Assembly (NCBI GenBank): GCA_022829145.1
Contig: CM040748.1
Location: 30,952,501-31,016,500 of the forward strand
Source of the DNA: Albula goreensis
Lineage: Eukaryota > Chordata > Actinopteri > Albuliformes > Albulidae
Direction: 5' to 3'
Length of the DNA: 64,000 bases
Positions 1-11,436 of the stretch are shown here, piece after piece. Every line of letters begins with the position of its first letter. Within the stretch, counting starts at the first letter, position 1. A program made the position numbers and the translations under genes. The notes beneath the pieces are model-generated. The model did no database searches. It worked only from the letters and a program-made list of their open reading frames with translations, and was not told the DNA's origin.

Positions 1-115
1 GTTACTAAGAGATTGCAAGTTTGAGTCCCAGGTGGGGCACTGCCATTTTATCCTTGAGCATCTGAACTGTCTGTATGTATCCAGCTTTATATGAATATGG
101 ATATTACACAAGTAC
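1..115 (+). mobile_element. tRNA-derived SINE remnant, cut by the window edge
   Basis: The window opens inside a fish-type tRNA SINE. GCAAGTTTGAGTCCCAGGTG contains a B-box-like GTTTGAGTCCC. It is followed by GGGGCACTGCC, ATCCTTGAGCA and TATCCAGCTTTATATGAAT, the order seen in the tRNA-unrelated body of common teleost/eel SINEs. The A-box half lies before base 1. It is diverged, so an old and inactive copy. Confidence 0.7.
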
Positions 116-859
116 TAGAGAGTTCCTACCCGTGCTTTGAGAGAAAGGAGTTCTATAATCAGCACGTTTGCATAAGTGATAAGAGGTTTATTCTTTAAAA
201 GCTGAAGAATTAAAAATATGTGTTTCTGTACCATCAATATTAAGTACTTAAGTATTGTACATTCATAAGTAAATTCATTCACTCACATTCACTGCAGAAT
301 GAAACCACACCTATTCAGGTTGTAAAAAAGCTAAGCTTTCAAAACTGAACTCTTTCTCTCCACAGGCATTAATACTTGTTTGTTGGAGCATCACAACCAT
401 GTACACTTCACTATTCCTAATTTTATGCTTTATGTTCCGTCACAGTGCAGGGTAGGAAAGGGGATATCATATAGCCTATAGGTTTTCGACTGTAGTTATT
501 GTATTTATGATGAGGAAGAAAAGAACAATGAACACCTAATCACAAAAAATGGGACATCTGGACAAATTTACATATCAACAAAGTTCATCCTAAATTTCTG
601 GCTGATGTTTTGCGGTATAACATTTTTTGAGTAGTGCTTGTGTGAATATACAATCCATCTGTATCCATGGAAGATTAAGGATTCTGCTGGAGAAGTTAGT
701 AAATACCTCTCTACACCCATTCACTTCACTGTGTCAAGAGTATCTCATCTGCCACAGAGGTGTCTGTCTGCACCCCCAATACCCCCCCCCCCACCACCAC
801 CAACCCCCATCCTACATCCCACCCCCTCACACACACTCGCAAGGACACAAAAAAACAAT

Positions 860-1300
860 TAATTTATCGCTGACATGATGCGTGCTGCCTTAGAACTGGA
901 GATCATTATCTTAATTGTATTGCCTTTGTCATTAATTAACAAACCCATGCTGACCTTGGGTACTGTTTTAATGTGTCTTACAGCGGTGACTATCACTTAG
1001 GAAGCCAATTAAGTGTACAAGAGCAGATATGAATATGTCATATCTAACCTTAATTACGGTGGCAAAGTTTTTGAAATGCAGCGCGGCTGACATAATGAAG
1101 ATGTACAGCACAGCCCTCTTTGAGCACGCCTGGCACTGTCCGGCAGTATTGAAGCCTAGCGAGTAGACGCTGGTGCGGTGGCCTTAGAAACAAAGGTTAT
1201 GGCCCTGTCAGCCTGAAGAAGTCGGTCCCACTTCAAAGAAAGATGCAAATGAATTTATGTGCTACATTTGCAACCACAAACACCACAAAGGAAGATGAGA
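860..1300. promoter_or_regulatory. Candidate conserved non-coding element
   Basis: Unique sequence with TCATTAATTAAC, CCAATTAAGTG and CTTAATTACGG (TAAT homeodomain cores), GAATATGTCATATC, and several CpGs around 1080-1180. No repeats and no coding pattern. Called on texture and position in a MEIS desert only. Confidence 0.35.
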
Positions 1301-1639
1301 GATGGCATTTGTTTGATTAACTTCACAGTTCTAAAATACATGTATAATTATACATCTGTCACAGTGGTATTACAGATGTAATACAAAACATACATGCATG
1401 AAATTATCAAGGATTAAATGATTAAGTAATCAAGGATAATACTAGAAAGTTGACAACTTATTTCCATTAAGGCCCTCTGTATGCTAGCTGAAAAGTCAAG
1501 AAGAGCAGGGAAGAATGATAATTTTCATGAGCAATGATAATTCAAGGCTTCCTCTATTTGGCAACTAGGCCTGTGCTGTCCCCAGGCTAAGGTTATTTTT
1601 TAATAATTATTTTCATTTTTATTACGATTTCTGCGTTAA

Positions 1640-2010
1640 GCACATGCTGTGAAAGGTCAGGCCTTTACGTTGTAAAAGCGCTGCCTTTTTACGCGAGCCG
1701 TGCTCAATGAGAGAAGATGCTAGCTGCCCCTGGGGCCTGCGGTTGGGGCCGGACTGCCGGAAAAGGAGGTCACATGCATATTCATCAAATGGGACATGCT
1801 CATGTAAACGCCTTTTAATTGGCCGTGACAGCGCACGCCGCATTGGGGGGTGAGCGAGAGAGAGAGCCACCGCATATGTGTGTGCCGACGTGACTGACCC
1901 GTCGCAGGTCACCCACTGAGCCACCCAATCAGAACATTCTGTGTAGGTCAGCCTGTCCTCATTGGCTCACCTGTCATCTCGGTCTTTTACCTGCTTTGTT
2001 GCACCAATAG
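1640..2010. promoter_or_regulatory. Candidate CpG-containing regulatory block with a POU dimer-like site
   Basis: Moderately GC-rich with many CpGs. ATGCATATTCAT (1774-1785) differs by one base from the palindromic POU MORE element ATGCATATGCAT. GGCCGTGACAGCGC (from 1822) holds a MEIS-type TGACAG. CCAAT occurs near 1925 and 2004. Confidence 0.35.
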
Positions 2011-2394
2011 GTGAATGCACACAAGTTATTCGACAAGTTTTAGTTTTAAGTTATTATTTTGTAGGTGAATCAAAGAGGAAGAAGTTTACTTTAAAGGTTT
2101 TCTTACAGTCTGACTGTCGTAATCTTTCATCTAAAGTCGGGACTTTGTAAAAATCAAACTGAAAGGGGGGGTGGGCTAGGTGAAGAAATGAGGGTGTGGA
2201 TGAAGGAGAGGTGCAGCACTAAGGCACTGAGTTGTCAATTGCACTGAGGTAAATGAGCACATATTTTCCAAAAGACGGTCACAGCTGGCAGACGTGCTCA
2301 GATTTGATCCGATACAAAGCCCCTTTGAGGTTATAGAAACGTAGTGATGAATAGACTAGCCAAAGCATGGCCATTATTATAGGGTATTGTTATC

Positions 2395-2720
2395 GAGGAT
2401 CCGGTGACAGCTGTTCAAAAATATGACACAAACAATGATATTTTGACATGACACTCAATACCCTGATCGTCGCCGGCCGACTTTGGTAAAACCTGCATGC
2501 TCAGGTTCACGTCCGCACAGACGTGTGTTGATGGCTTACCTGTCTGGGGCAGCCTGGTGTCGGCATGGTAACCTAATCCACCTCATTCCAAGGGAGGTAG
2601 AGAGAGAAGGGCTCACGGCGCTGCCTTGTTGCCTTAATTATAACAACGTCTTGAGACGGGCTTCGGGTTGCACATTAAGACTTGCCGAGATCTCTAATTA
2701 TGATATCGGTTTTCTCTTCC
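2395..2720. promoter_or_regulatory. Candidate conserved non-coding element
   Basis: Non-repetitive sequence with CpGs (GTCGCCGGCCGAC near 2468), GCCTTAATTATAAC (2632) and CTCTAATTATGATAT (2693). It ends at a T17 homopolymer (2729-2745). Confidence 0.3.
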
Positions 2721-3794
2721 CAAAATAGTTTTTTTTTTTTTTTTTGGAGCAGAGGTGATTGCAAGTTGAGCGAAGGGAGAAAGTTTGTTGTCTACCACCG
2801 TGGAGCCGTGTGCCAAGAATTTGCCTCCCAACGGAGCCCGGCTCTTGCCATGAAGAGCGGGCCCCCTCTTCCATCATCATTACCAGAACCAAGGCCCCCG
2901 GCTCCGTCACATTCTGCCCGGGCTCGTCCCAAGCTAAACAGCTGCCCTCCCCTAGAAGGAAGTCAACCGGTGTAAAAGTACCGGGGCAATTGCCTTTTGA
3001 CGATAACCAATGTTGTTTTAAAAAGCCTCTGAAACAGTGACTTAATCATTTTTCTATTTCTCACTTATTTTCACAGCATGGGAGAGTTGCCACATTCCGA
3101 AAGCCTGAAGGAAAAACTTTTCATAGGAAATTTCCTGAAGGGAATGGGGGAAAGAAGGGCTCTTTTAGTCACTGGAAGGTTTGATTAAGCCTTTCAAATG
3201 ATCTAATTCTGTAAATCTGAAACTTAGAGAGTGCTATCTGACCACACAATTCATCACAGCTAAAATAGGATAAATGTATTCATCCAGAATTAATAGATGG
3301 AGTTTTGCTACAAAGCCAGAGTGGCTATTTTGAGAGACATAATATTTTTCATCTAAAATTTTCTTGCAGCAAGAATTAATAATGGATTTTTCTTAGAACA
3401 GTAATCTCTTAAATGTGTACAGATCATTAAGTTGGTAAGAAATCAAAATCTTTTTCTCAGGCAACAGGTAAGACAAGTATAGTTTGACACTTGAAAGCGA
3501 TATTGAGGATGGTTCAGACTGCAGCTTTTTGTATACTGCACTGAATGCATATCTGACCATAGCATTGCTCTGTTTCAATGGGCAGGATAGCCTCATCCCC
3601 CACTCTAGAGGCCAGGAGGGCTAAAGATTTCAAAATGGGTTTGTGCTCAGTGTGTGGACAGACCATGAGCATAGTATATGAAGTTATGGATAAGACCTAA
3701 CAGGAGAGCTGTATCCAAAAGCAAGTGCTGGCAACTCAGCACAGGTGTGAGAGTAAGTCAGGGGTGACATTTACTGCTCTGGACTATCAAGTGA

Positions 3795-3945
3795 ATGGTC
3801 CAGGCCAATATTCATAAATCATCTCTGACTAGGAGAGCTGGTCTGGGCTCATATTTCCCCTGTCCATATTCTGTATCCCTCATGAGCTAAAAGGCTAACC
3901 TGACCCCAGATCAGCACTTCTACTCTGAGCCACTTTATGATTGTA
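3795..3945 (+). repeat. Interspersed repeat common in fish genomes (unclassified)
   Basis: The run AATATTCATAAATCATCTCT, then GACTAGGAGAGCTG, GAGCTAAAAGGCTAACCTGA, CCCCAGATCAGCAC and CTACTCTGAGCCACTTTATG follows, with mutations, the order of a dispersed element I recall from many teleost sequences (GATCAGCACTCCTACTCTGAG block). Recognition is from memory of the pattern; the family name is not certain. Confidence 0.5.
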
Positions 3946-4747
3946 GGCTCTGGTCATCACAACAGTACAGCCATCTTATTACTGGGTGGTCATCTTTTAT
4001 GTTTAACTGGATTTTTCTTGCTGTTAGATCAGAAGTCCAATAGAATTCATGGACTAACCTGCACCTAAAATGTGCTAGTCCGTTATTGCATGGAAGCAAC
4101 ATGAGAAAATGTGTTTGAGTGAAATGCTGCCTCACTAATGTGGACCTCCAGCAGTAGACAGACTCAAACTCCCATCAATTCCCCAACCATTACAGAGCAG
4201 CCTCAACTTGGCTGTTGATGAGGAGGCCCACGAAAAACCAATTGGCCTTGAGAAGAAAGCTAATTTAAGGACTTTCTAGATTCAATTGCGGTGAAGTGGG
4301 TTTTAGAAGTACCACTTGTATTGTCATGAACCCTCCTCCACCACAGATCATCAGACAAGGCCCCCAAAGCTCTAACAGCTCTTGAGACTAATAAAATTCG
4401 AGGGGGGGGACAGAAGCTCTTAACTAACCAGTGCCTCTTTCCCGGGAAAGAGCCCCCCTCAAGGTCCACCGTTGTCTCTCTCCCGTTTTTTTTTTCTTCT
4501 TTGAGCACGTATTGTTATAAGACCTAACGTGAACCAGTGCTGACACCCACTTTAGATCTTTTAAGCGCTGCCCAGGCAATGTTTGAGTGGTATTGCATAG
4601 GATCACAGCCACGTTTAAGTGGTTTACATAGGATCGCTTTGGCCTGTGCCATCAGTTATCCGTATGACAGACTGCAGGTTGATGCGGTGTCTCTACCGAG
4701 TTAGGAAACACTCGCAACGTTCTTGTCTTAAGCGTGCTGCATAAATT

Positions 4748-5045
4748 GGATAAAAATATCCAATATGTAAAAGATTTATTGATGTTTATACATCTGGATT
4801 GGAAACATTGAGAGAGAATCCTGGAGTGTGGATTCTTTGAACATGTCTGCCGTCAATTTCATACAAGGAAATTCTTATGTCTGGAAGTAGAATGTTTCTC
4901 CGTGCTCCAACATTCACTGTGCTGCCATATGTGTCATGAGATGTTCAGACACAGGAAATGACCATGTATTGCATCCAGAAAAATGTCCCTGGAAGGTAAA
5001 TTTGGATTTATTTTTGTCAGGTTATGATAAATAGCGACAAAACTG
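4748..5045 (+). repeat. Copy A of a duplicated ~300-bp non-coding element (partner at 44162-44476)
   Basis: Starting at GGATAAAAATATCC this stretch aligns along its length with 44162-44476, same strand. Shared anchors in the same order are AAAGATTTATTGA (4770), GAGTG (4824), CTTTGA (4835), AATTTCATA (4855), TCTTATGTCTGG (4873), GGAAATGACC (4954) and GACAAAACT near 5036. Spacing is kept within a few bases except for an indel before GGAAATGACC. By eye it is about two-thirds identical. Either an ancient interspersed repeat or a duplicated regulatory element; it has no open frame worth calling. Confidence 0.7.
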
Positions 5046-5869
5046 CAATCGTGCTTCACAAATTGACATATTTCAGTGACTCAAATACGCATCATGATAC
5101 CCAGAATACAGATTGTTTTACCCAGTGTTATGTACTGATAGATATATAAGGCAACAGAGACATGATTGGACAAGGAACAGTTACAGCAAGATAGTGATGT
5201 AATTGTAGAGAGAGTTAACTAAAGCATGAGGCATATTAACTGATTTAATCAACATATGATTAAAGTTGCTCTGAATGCAAGCCTTTCACTGGCATGGGTC
5301 TATTACGTGACGATACTTAAATACCCATCATCGCCAAGTGCAAAATCTGACAGCTGATCAGTTTTGATTTCAATAAAAATCATCCCCAAAAGAGGTCTGC
5401 TCTTGTGGTTTAAAAATGAAACTTTTTAATGTCTTTATATTTCAAGCAGAGGTCTTAGGAATCATCTGCTGTCTGTTCAGAACATTTTCACTTAACATCA
5501 GGAGGCCATTGAATGCAAAAATTATAACACTGCATATTGTATAGCAAAGAGATTTATCAAGTCAGTAGTCTTACCATTTTAATTGATAGGGGTGAGATTG
5601 AAAACGCCAATTCAGTAGCCATAGCTGGTATGCAGTAATTGGTCAGTGTGGAGGTTTTGATTTGATACGACTTATTGAAAATGCTTCCAGCCTCTCCTCT
5701 ACTACGCTAAACAGACACTTGCACCATGTGTACTCTGTTTTGCAGGCATCAAGGTCAGCTTTTCAGCTACGCGTAACTTTTCTATCATTTCCCCCCAACC
5801 CCCTTCCACCATTTTACAGGCTGTGTGTTTTACTCCCTTGCCCTTTCCTTCTGCCTATATAATCTGATT

Positions 5870-6540
5870 AAGAATTTCACAGAACATCATTTATGTAAAT
5901 GTAATTAGAGGAGAAACACGATAGCAAGAAGCAAGGTGCAAAAGGAAACGTATTACTCTGAGGGCTTCAACTCCGAAGCATTCAATTAAAATATTGTGTT
6001 CCTCCAGATTTAATCTAAACCTAATAAATTACAAAAGGCGAATGCTCCTACCACAAAGGGCTGTCAGCGCTGTGAGTCTCAGGCTGGAAATGTTTGACTC
6101 TTAGGCCCCTGGATGAGCAGCAGTGAAGGCTTCTGACAGTGACTTGGATGGAAGCCATTTCGGCTCAGCCAGTTGCCGCTGGGGTCGGGGGGTGGGGGGG
6201 CGGCATGAATGAGCAGTCAATGGGGCTGAAGTAGATTCACTGCTACAGCGGGAATCCTCTGGAACTTAAACTAGCTTGAAAAGCCGCGAGCCGGCTTCGG
6301 GTTTCACGGTGACCGCCTGCTGCGATGTCCAGCGTCAGTCGCAGACCCCCGCGTGTCTGTCTTCCCTCTCTCTCTCTCCTCTCTTTTATTGTCTTATAAC
6401 CTGATGACCGGGAGATAGGGGGCCACTGAACACAGCCATGAATTGAGAGATGGTGGAGGGAAATTTCCGATCCTGACACTCTGCTCTGGTGTTCATCGTC
6501 CCAGCGCCCTGACGTAAAACAGCGCTTGAGGTTCACTGTT
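5870..6540. promoter_or_regulatory. Candidate conserved block with GC-rich right half
   Basis: Left part (5870-6110) carries GTAAATGTAATTAGAGG, TTCAATTAAAATATTG and CCTAATAAATTAC, then GGGCTGTCAGCGC (MEIS core, reverse). Right part (6110-6540) is more GC-rich, with a poly-G stretch near 6186 and a (TC)n run near 6368. Confidence 0.3.
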
Positions 6541-6637
6541 AAAAATCAGTTTCCGTTCGAACAGCTCTTTGCTTTTTGATGTGGGATTATTTTTGAGTTT
6601 AGTAGAAATGTTATAAACTTAAAGATATAGTTCACCA

Positions 6638-6785
6638 TAAAATAAGAACATACGAATACATAATGATGAGAACAGGCCATTCAACCCAGCTAGGCTTGTC
6701 AGTTACCTACACTCTTTAGAGTATCCAGCACTGCATCTAGTCTGGACTTGAACAGTCAAAGGGTCTTCTCAGCATCTGCATTAAG
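6638..6785 (+). repeat. Degenerate interspersed repeat (AAGAACATA...GGCCATTCAACCC type)
   Basis: AATAAGAACATACGAATACA followed by GAACAGGCCATTCAACCCAG, CTAGGCTTGTCAGTTA and TCTGGACTTGAACAGTCAAAG resembles a widespread fish and coelacanth repeat with a GGAGGCCATTCGGCCCATC core and a CTTGAAGGATCCCAGGGTGTC-like later part. It is very diverged and not assigned to a family. Confidence 0.4.
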
Positions 6786-8479
6786 ATTTTAGCTGTCCAT
6801 GCTTTTACTTAAAAATTGTTTGATCAATATCTCTAAGAAACACCATTTCTATGATAACATATAAGAAATACCAAAAACTATTAAAAACAAATGGGATCAT
6901 TTGTGAAAGTGAGTAATATGGAGGTTGTGTGATAGCTGCATTTGCTATCATATGACATATCTTAAAATGCCTCATTTCCATCACAAACAGGCTAAATAGC
7001 AAAGCTATCCGCACTCTGAGAAAGGGATTCTTTTTTTGGTAATCTTAGGGGACTCTTTTTGATACTAGATGGAACCATAAACAAACCATTTTTCCATTAA
7101 CGTGGCAGGAGCAATGGTCTCGTTTTCGTCTGCTTTCCATTTCTGTTTTATATTGCACCAACCTTCGGTTAAACAATGCATGTTTACAGCTTTCGGGTAA
7201 TCAATCATTGTACATAGCACATTTGACAGTGATTCGCAGCACCTCAGTACGATGCACTGATGCAGACTGACACAATCCGGAGACGTAGGCTAACGGTACT
7301 CTTCTATTTTTTTCCCCGGTTCTAACAATGTAGCAGAGAGATACACGGGCTAGGAACGGTCTGAATTACACTTGCACACAGTTAAATGTAATTCAGTGAA
7401 CACAAATACAGCAACACTTTTGGTTGCAAATAAATGTGTTTTTCAAATGCACGTTACAAACACTATATAGTCCCGGAAAAGTAATTTCTACAATGCTCAG
7501 TGTTACATAATGTGGCAATGTAAGTGATAATTGTACAGATCGCTCCAGCATCGATTCTCCTGTAGCTGAAGTTCTTTCAAATGGAAATAAGGAGAGATTT
7601 TCCTTACCATGCAAATAGATTGAGTCACACCCCCTTCATTACTGTATTATGATATCCTGTATGAATATTGTAATTATGGAAACTATTTTTTAAGTCTCAT
7701 CTTTTTTTCTTTACCTACATCCCAGAAACATGACCCCTTTCCTGATACATTATTCTTTCGATTCTCCTGTGCTTTATTTCATTTGCCGCCGGATTTCAGA
7801 GAAGAATGAGCTAAATTAGCTTTACAGAAAAAAAATCAATTGAACTCCCATTCCTACTTTTCTCTGTGGCAGAGGGACTCTCTTATTTAAATAAAACATA
7901 AAGGTTTTAACCTGTTGAAACTAACAATTGAAAGTACACGGTGTAATTTAAAGTCACGGTGTAAATTTTTACTCGGCCGTTTTTTATTCATCCAGAAATG
8001 AATTTAATATAGTTCAAGTATTTAATTATAATGATTGCACCAAATGTATCATATTCTTTTACTACTTAAAGCCCATTTATTTAAATCCGCACAACTGATA
8101 AATCTCTGACATCTTTTTACTCACTTTTAAATAAATAATAAGGAAATTGTTCGCTTTGCTTTGTATATTTCATTATCTAAATGAATGCCTTAACATTGTG
8201 AAACTCAGTTATTATGAATTGGTAAACACATATTTCGAATATAAAATATATAATAGCGTGTTTCCTGTAGATGTATATTTGGTCCACAATAGTTTCACAA
8301 TGATAATTGAGAAGAACAAGGAAAAGTGCAGGATTACAGTTTTGTCCTTGATTAATGGAAAGTGCTAAAAAACTGCACATGAAGGTCTGCCAGTGTTCCA
8401 CTCTCGGCTGCGCTCGGCTGTAAGGATACAGCTGTGCTCGGAATTCCAGGGAAGGCTGAAGATTTTGATGTGTTTTTAC

Positions 8480-8820
8480 TTCTTCATTAAATGACAGTAA
8501 TTGCCATATTTATGAGGATGACTTCCTCCCCACCGGGTCCGCGTCCCCACCACTGAGGTAACCCAACCCTCGCGGGGGTAACCTTGATCCTCGCGACTCC
8601 CTTCGTGTCGGGATCCTCTGTCAGATACTCGATATGCAGACTTCGGCCACCGATAGCCAGACATAATTTATTCATCTCTAATTAAGTGTTGTCATTTGAA
8701 ATCATCAGACTGCAGACCCGGCCATATTAGCGCACGATTCCGTCGAAACAGACGGAAAAATCCCGCCAGTCAGTTATGCTTGGGGGCACGCGCTTATTTG
8801 ATAGTGCTTCTATTATGCAA
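8480..8820. promoter_or_regulatory. Candidate CpG-rich regulatory block
   Basis: Unusually CpG-dense for its surroundings, with GGTAACC at 8557-8563 and again at 8577-8583 (20-bp spacing). CTGTCAGATACTCGATATG, CATCTCTAATTAAGTG and CCCGCCAGTCAGTTATGC follow. Lies between AT-rich flanks. Confidence 0.35.
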
Positions 8821-9774
8821 TACTGAAGTTGGCTGTTACACTTCATATGAAAATTATTATTGAAATATAAAATCTTATATAGAAATACATATATAGCCAT
8901 GTAAGTTGGGGTTATTGAAATTATCAAAGGAAACTTAGTGAAAGACAATGTCAATTAATTGTTTACTAAACATGCAGTTCTGTCATGAAGCTCCGTTTCA
9001 TTTTTTTCCCAAACTGAATATTTTTCACGATAATCTCTACGCTGCTGAAATAGGTTCAATACACTCATCGAATACAAGAATACAATAAAACACATTAACA
9101 GGGAGACGGCAGTAAATAAAAATAGAGTATTGCGCATTCAGTGGCCTCTTGCACTAATCAGTTAGATATACTTCAGAAATGTCATTTGGGAGCCATAGAG
9201 GAACTTAAAATGAAGAAATAAGCAAAGTAACAAAGTATACAAACGTTCATTTCTGATGAGTACATGCACAATATCAAGTTCCCTGCAGCCATGTTTTATA
9301 AATGTTAGACTTCCACAGTTCTGATTTTAGTTTTTCTTCATCTATGTTGGAGGTAGTATTATAAATTAAAATATTTGGTTTTTTAGATTAGTCATGATAC
9401 CATTCATTTGTACAGTATTGGTATTTTTGCATAATATTTTATAAATTTAGTTAAAGGATTGATTAACACTCATAATCAGTCCTTTGGGTGCATAAAATTC
9501 CCCTCTCCAATGAAAAAAGAGTATTTTACTCATCAGAAGAGTGACATTAAATTCAGAGCATTTTCTTTTTACAGACGTAGTTACAGGTACATGTAATGCA
9601 TTTGACACTATGGTTTCTTAATTTTCAACAGCAATAACAAATGTAATTGCTGGAATATATGTTAAACTTAATAAATCTTTCTTTCCTCAGATGTTTCATT
9701 GAAATACACATTACATAATGCCTTTTATGTATGACACAATGCCTAGTACATTTTCTTTTTCTCTCTCTATGTGC

Positions 9775-10015
9775 ATGGATGTGTGTTTGTATGTGCGTGC
9801 GTAAGTGTGTAAGTGTATATGCAGAAGTGTGTGTCTGTTTGCTGTAGTGTGTTTGTCTGTGTACTGTGTATATGCGTGTGCGTCTGAGTGTGCACGTGTA
9901 TAAGTGCATGTGTGTGTACATGTGTGTTAAAGTGTATGTATATGTGTGTGTGTGTGCTCACATATGTAAGCGTCTATGTGTGTTTGTGTGTGTGTGTGTG
10001 TGTCTGTCTGTGAGT
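9775..10015. repeat. Imperfect TG-rich low-complexity tract
   Basis: About 240 bases of TGTG interspersed with TATG, CGTG and AAGTG. Open frames on either strand here are all repeat translation (Cys/Val or His/Thr rich) and are not genes. Confidence 0.9.
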
Positions 10016-10419
10016 GTAATGTCAGTATTATGTAAATGCAGGCTATCACTCAAACACACTCCTTTGTGCTGACAGGCCGGGGCCCTCCCTTAACTGTGGC
10101 GAGGGTCTGCTGCCCATTTCCGTTTGGCACCAGTACAAATTAGTCTGTCTCAACTCATAAATGTCCTTATACATTATTTACCTCTACCCAACATCCCAAC
10201 ATAATCATTTCTTTCTTTTCTTTTCCCTTTCTTTCCCCTTTTCCTACCATTTACTCATATATGGTATGAGCTAGGGTACAGTCTCTATCTTCTCATTGTC
10301 AGAATCATCTAGAGACTGCTGAGCTACCAGAAGGATGAGCAGGCAACACAAAGGGGAGGGAAAACCAGAGAGCTGAGCTACAGTCACAGGGGCCAGACCA
10401 AAGGATGAATGTATGCAGG

Positions 10420-10420
<1 letters not shown>

Positions 10421-10512
<92 letters not shown>

Positions 10513-10530
10513 TGTGTGTGAGTGTTTGTG
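10421..10530. repeat. Long (TG)n microsatellite
   Basis: Perfect (TG)45 from 10421 to 10510, then imperfect to 10530. The longest dinucleotide run in the window and likely polymorphic. Confidence 0.97.
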
Positions 10531-11199
10531 CACGCACATGCTATTGGCACCACAGCTCACATCTTTCTTCTTCTATTTTGCGGAGAGCTTCACACCACAG
10601 CAGGACACGGGACGCACCCTCATCACCAAACCCCTCGGAAATCATTAGTTTTTCACCAACTTCTGCTGCGTGAAAACAGCCCTGCAAAAAAAAAAAAAAA
10701 GTGTGCTGAACACCTCCACCGCGTGTTTCAGCGATGCATTTTAAATGCGGCTTTGCGCACTTTCAGCGTGAATACATGAATCGGTAATGTGCTGCTCAAA
10801 GTTTTCTGTGGACGTAGAGAATGACGTTAAAAGTGCTTTGCTGGCAGATGTGCTGGAGGAGAGGAATAAACTTTAAACGACAAGCAGACAAGGGCATACG
10901 AACCGTTACCGATGGGAGGACATGGCCCTTCGCCCCCACATTTTAAAAATGTGTTTTTGGCTCCCCCCACCTCTCTTTGTTCAGATTGTAAATTTTATTT
11001 TCGCAAATAGGAAATCCCTGTCAAGATTCCCCCCCTTTTCAATTTTCAGTACTTCCTACACCTATATACCTATATTCCTGTATACCTATACCTTCAATAC
11101 TACTTATACCTTCTGTGGCCTATGTTTTCACCCTCACCATATCTTCTAGTGATGTAGTTGTCTGCTGGACTTGCCGTAGTTGCCATATACTATGACCAG

Positions 11200-11436
11200 A
11201 ATCCAATCAAAAGAACTTTCTCTTTTTACAGGCAAATACAATTAAATCAAAATAGACTTTAGTCTTTTTTTAATGCTAATCTATTTTAGAATGAAAAGAA
11301 CACATTACAAAGGACATTGCACCTGTCCTCAATTAAGTATACCATATTCAAAGAAATGTATGCTATGTGAAGTCTGTTTTGATTGAATTGCATGTCCTTT
11401 TAAAGAGACTAAGTGGGTATGATTGAGTCTGTGTCT
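11200..11436 (+). repeat. Element with near-perfect TTTTGATTG inverted repeats (partner at 61357-61555)
   Basis: AATCCAATCAAAA (11200-11212) and TTTTGATTGAATT (11377-11389) are inverted copies with one mismatch, 164 bp apart. The 53 bases from TTTGATTGAATTG onward match the intronic partner at about 42 positions (for instance AGAC.AAGTG.GT.TGA.TGA.TCT). This could be an old hairpin-type mobile element or a duplicated enhancer; the motif also resembles PBX-type sites (TGATTGA). Confidence 0.6.

Larger units (their letters stand above)
116..4747. other. Gene desert, left segment
   Basis: No coding exon or RNA gene recognised. Holds a C-rich tract at 778-815, candidate blocks at 860-1300, 1640-2010 and 2395-2720, a T17 run (2729), a fish repeat (3795-3945) and otherwise unremarkable AT-rich sequence. 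3010-3790 and 3950-4740 show nothing further. Confidence 0.6.
5046..11199. other. Gene desert segment
   Basis: Non-coding. Apart from the candidate blocks (5870-6540, 8480-8820), a degenerate repeat (6638-6785) and TG tracts (9775-10530), the intervals 6790-8470 and 8830-9770 are AT-rich and featureless. 10540-10920 is slightly CpG-richer with an A15 run near 10687. Confidence 0.6.

Noticed and set aside
1..40. A functional tRNA gene, because of the B-box-like sequence
   Set aside because: No foldable cloverleaf and the downstream sequence follows a SINE body.
6243..6536. 97-codon minus-strand frame with Arg-rich composition
   Set aside because: Spans a (TC)n stretch that encodes the Arg/Glu run; no family identity.
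10271..10648. Frames made of His/Thr or Cys/Val repeats
   Set aside because: Translation of the (TG)45 microsatellite; the same applies at 9625-10072, 27085-27877, 38592-39248 and 55207-55716.
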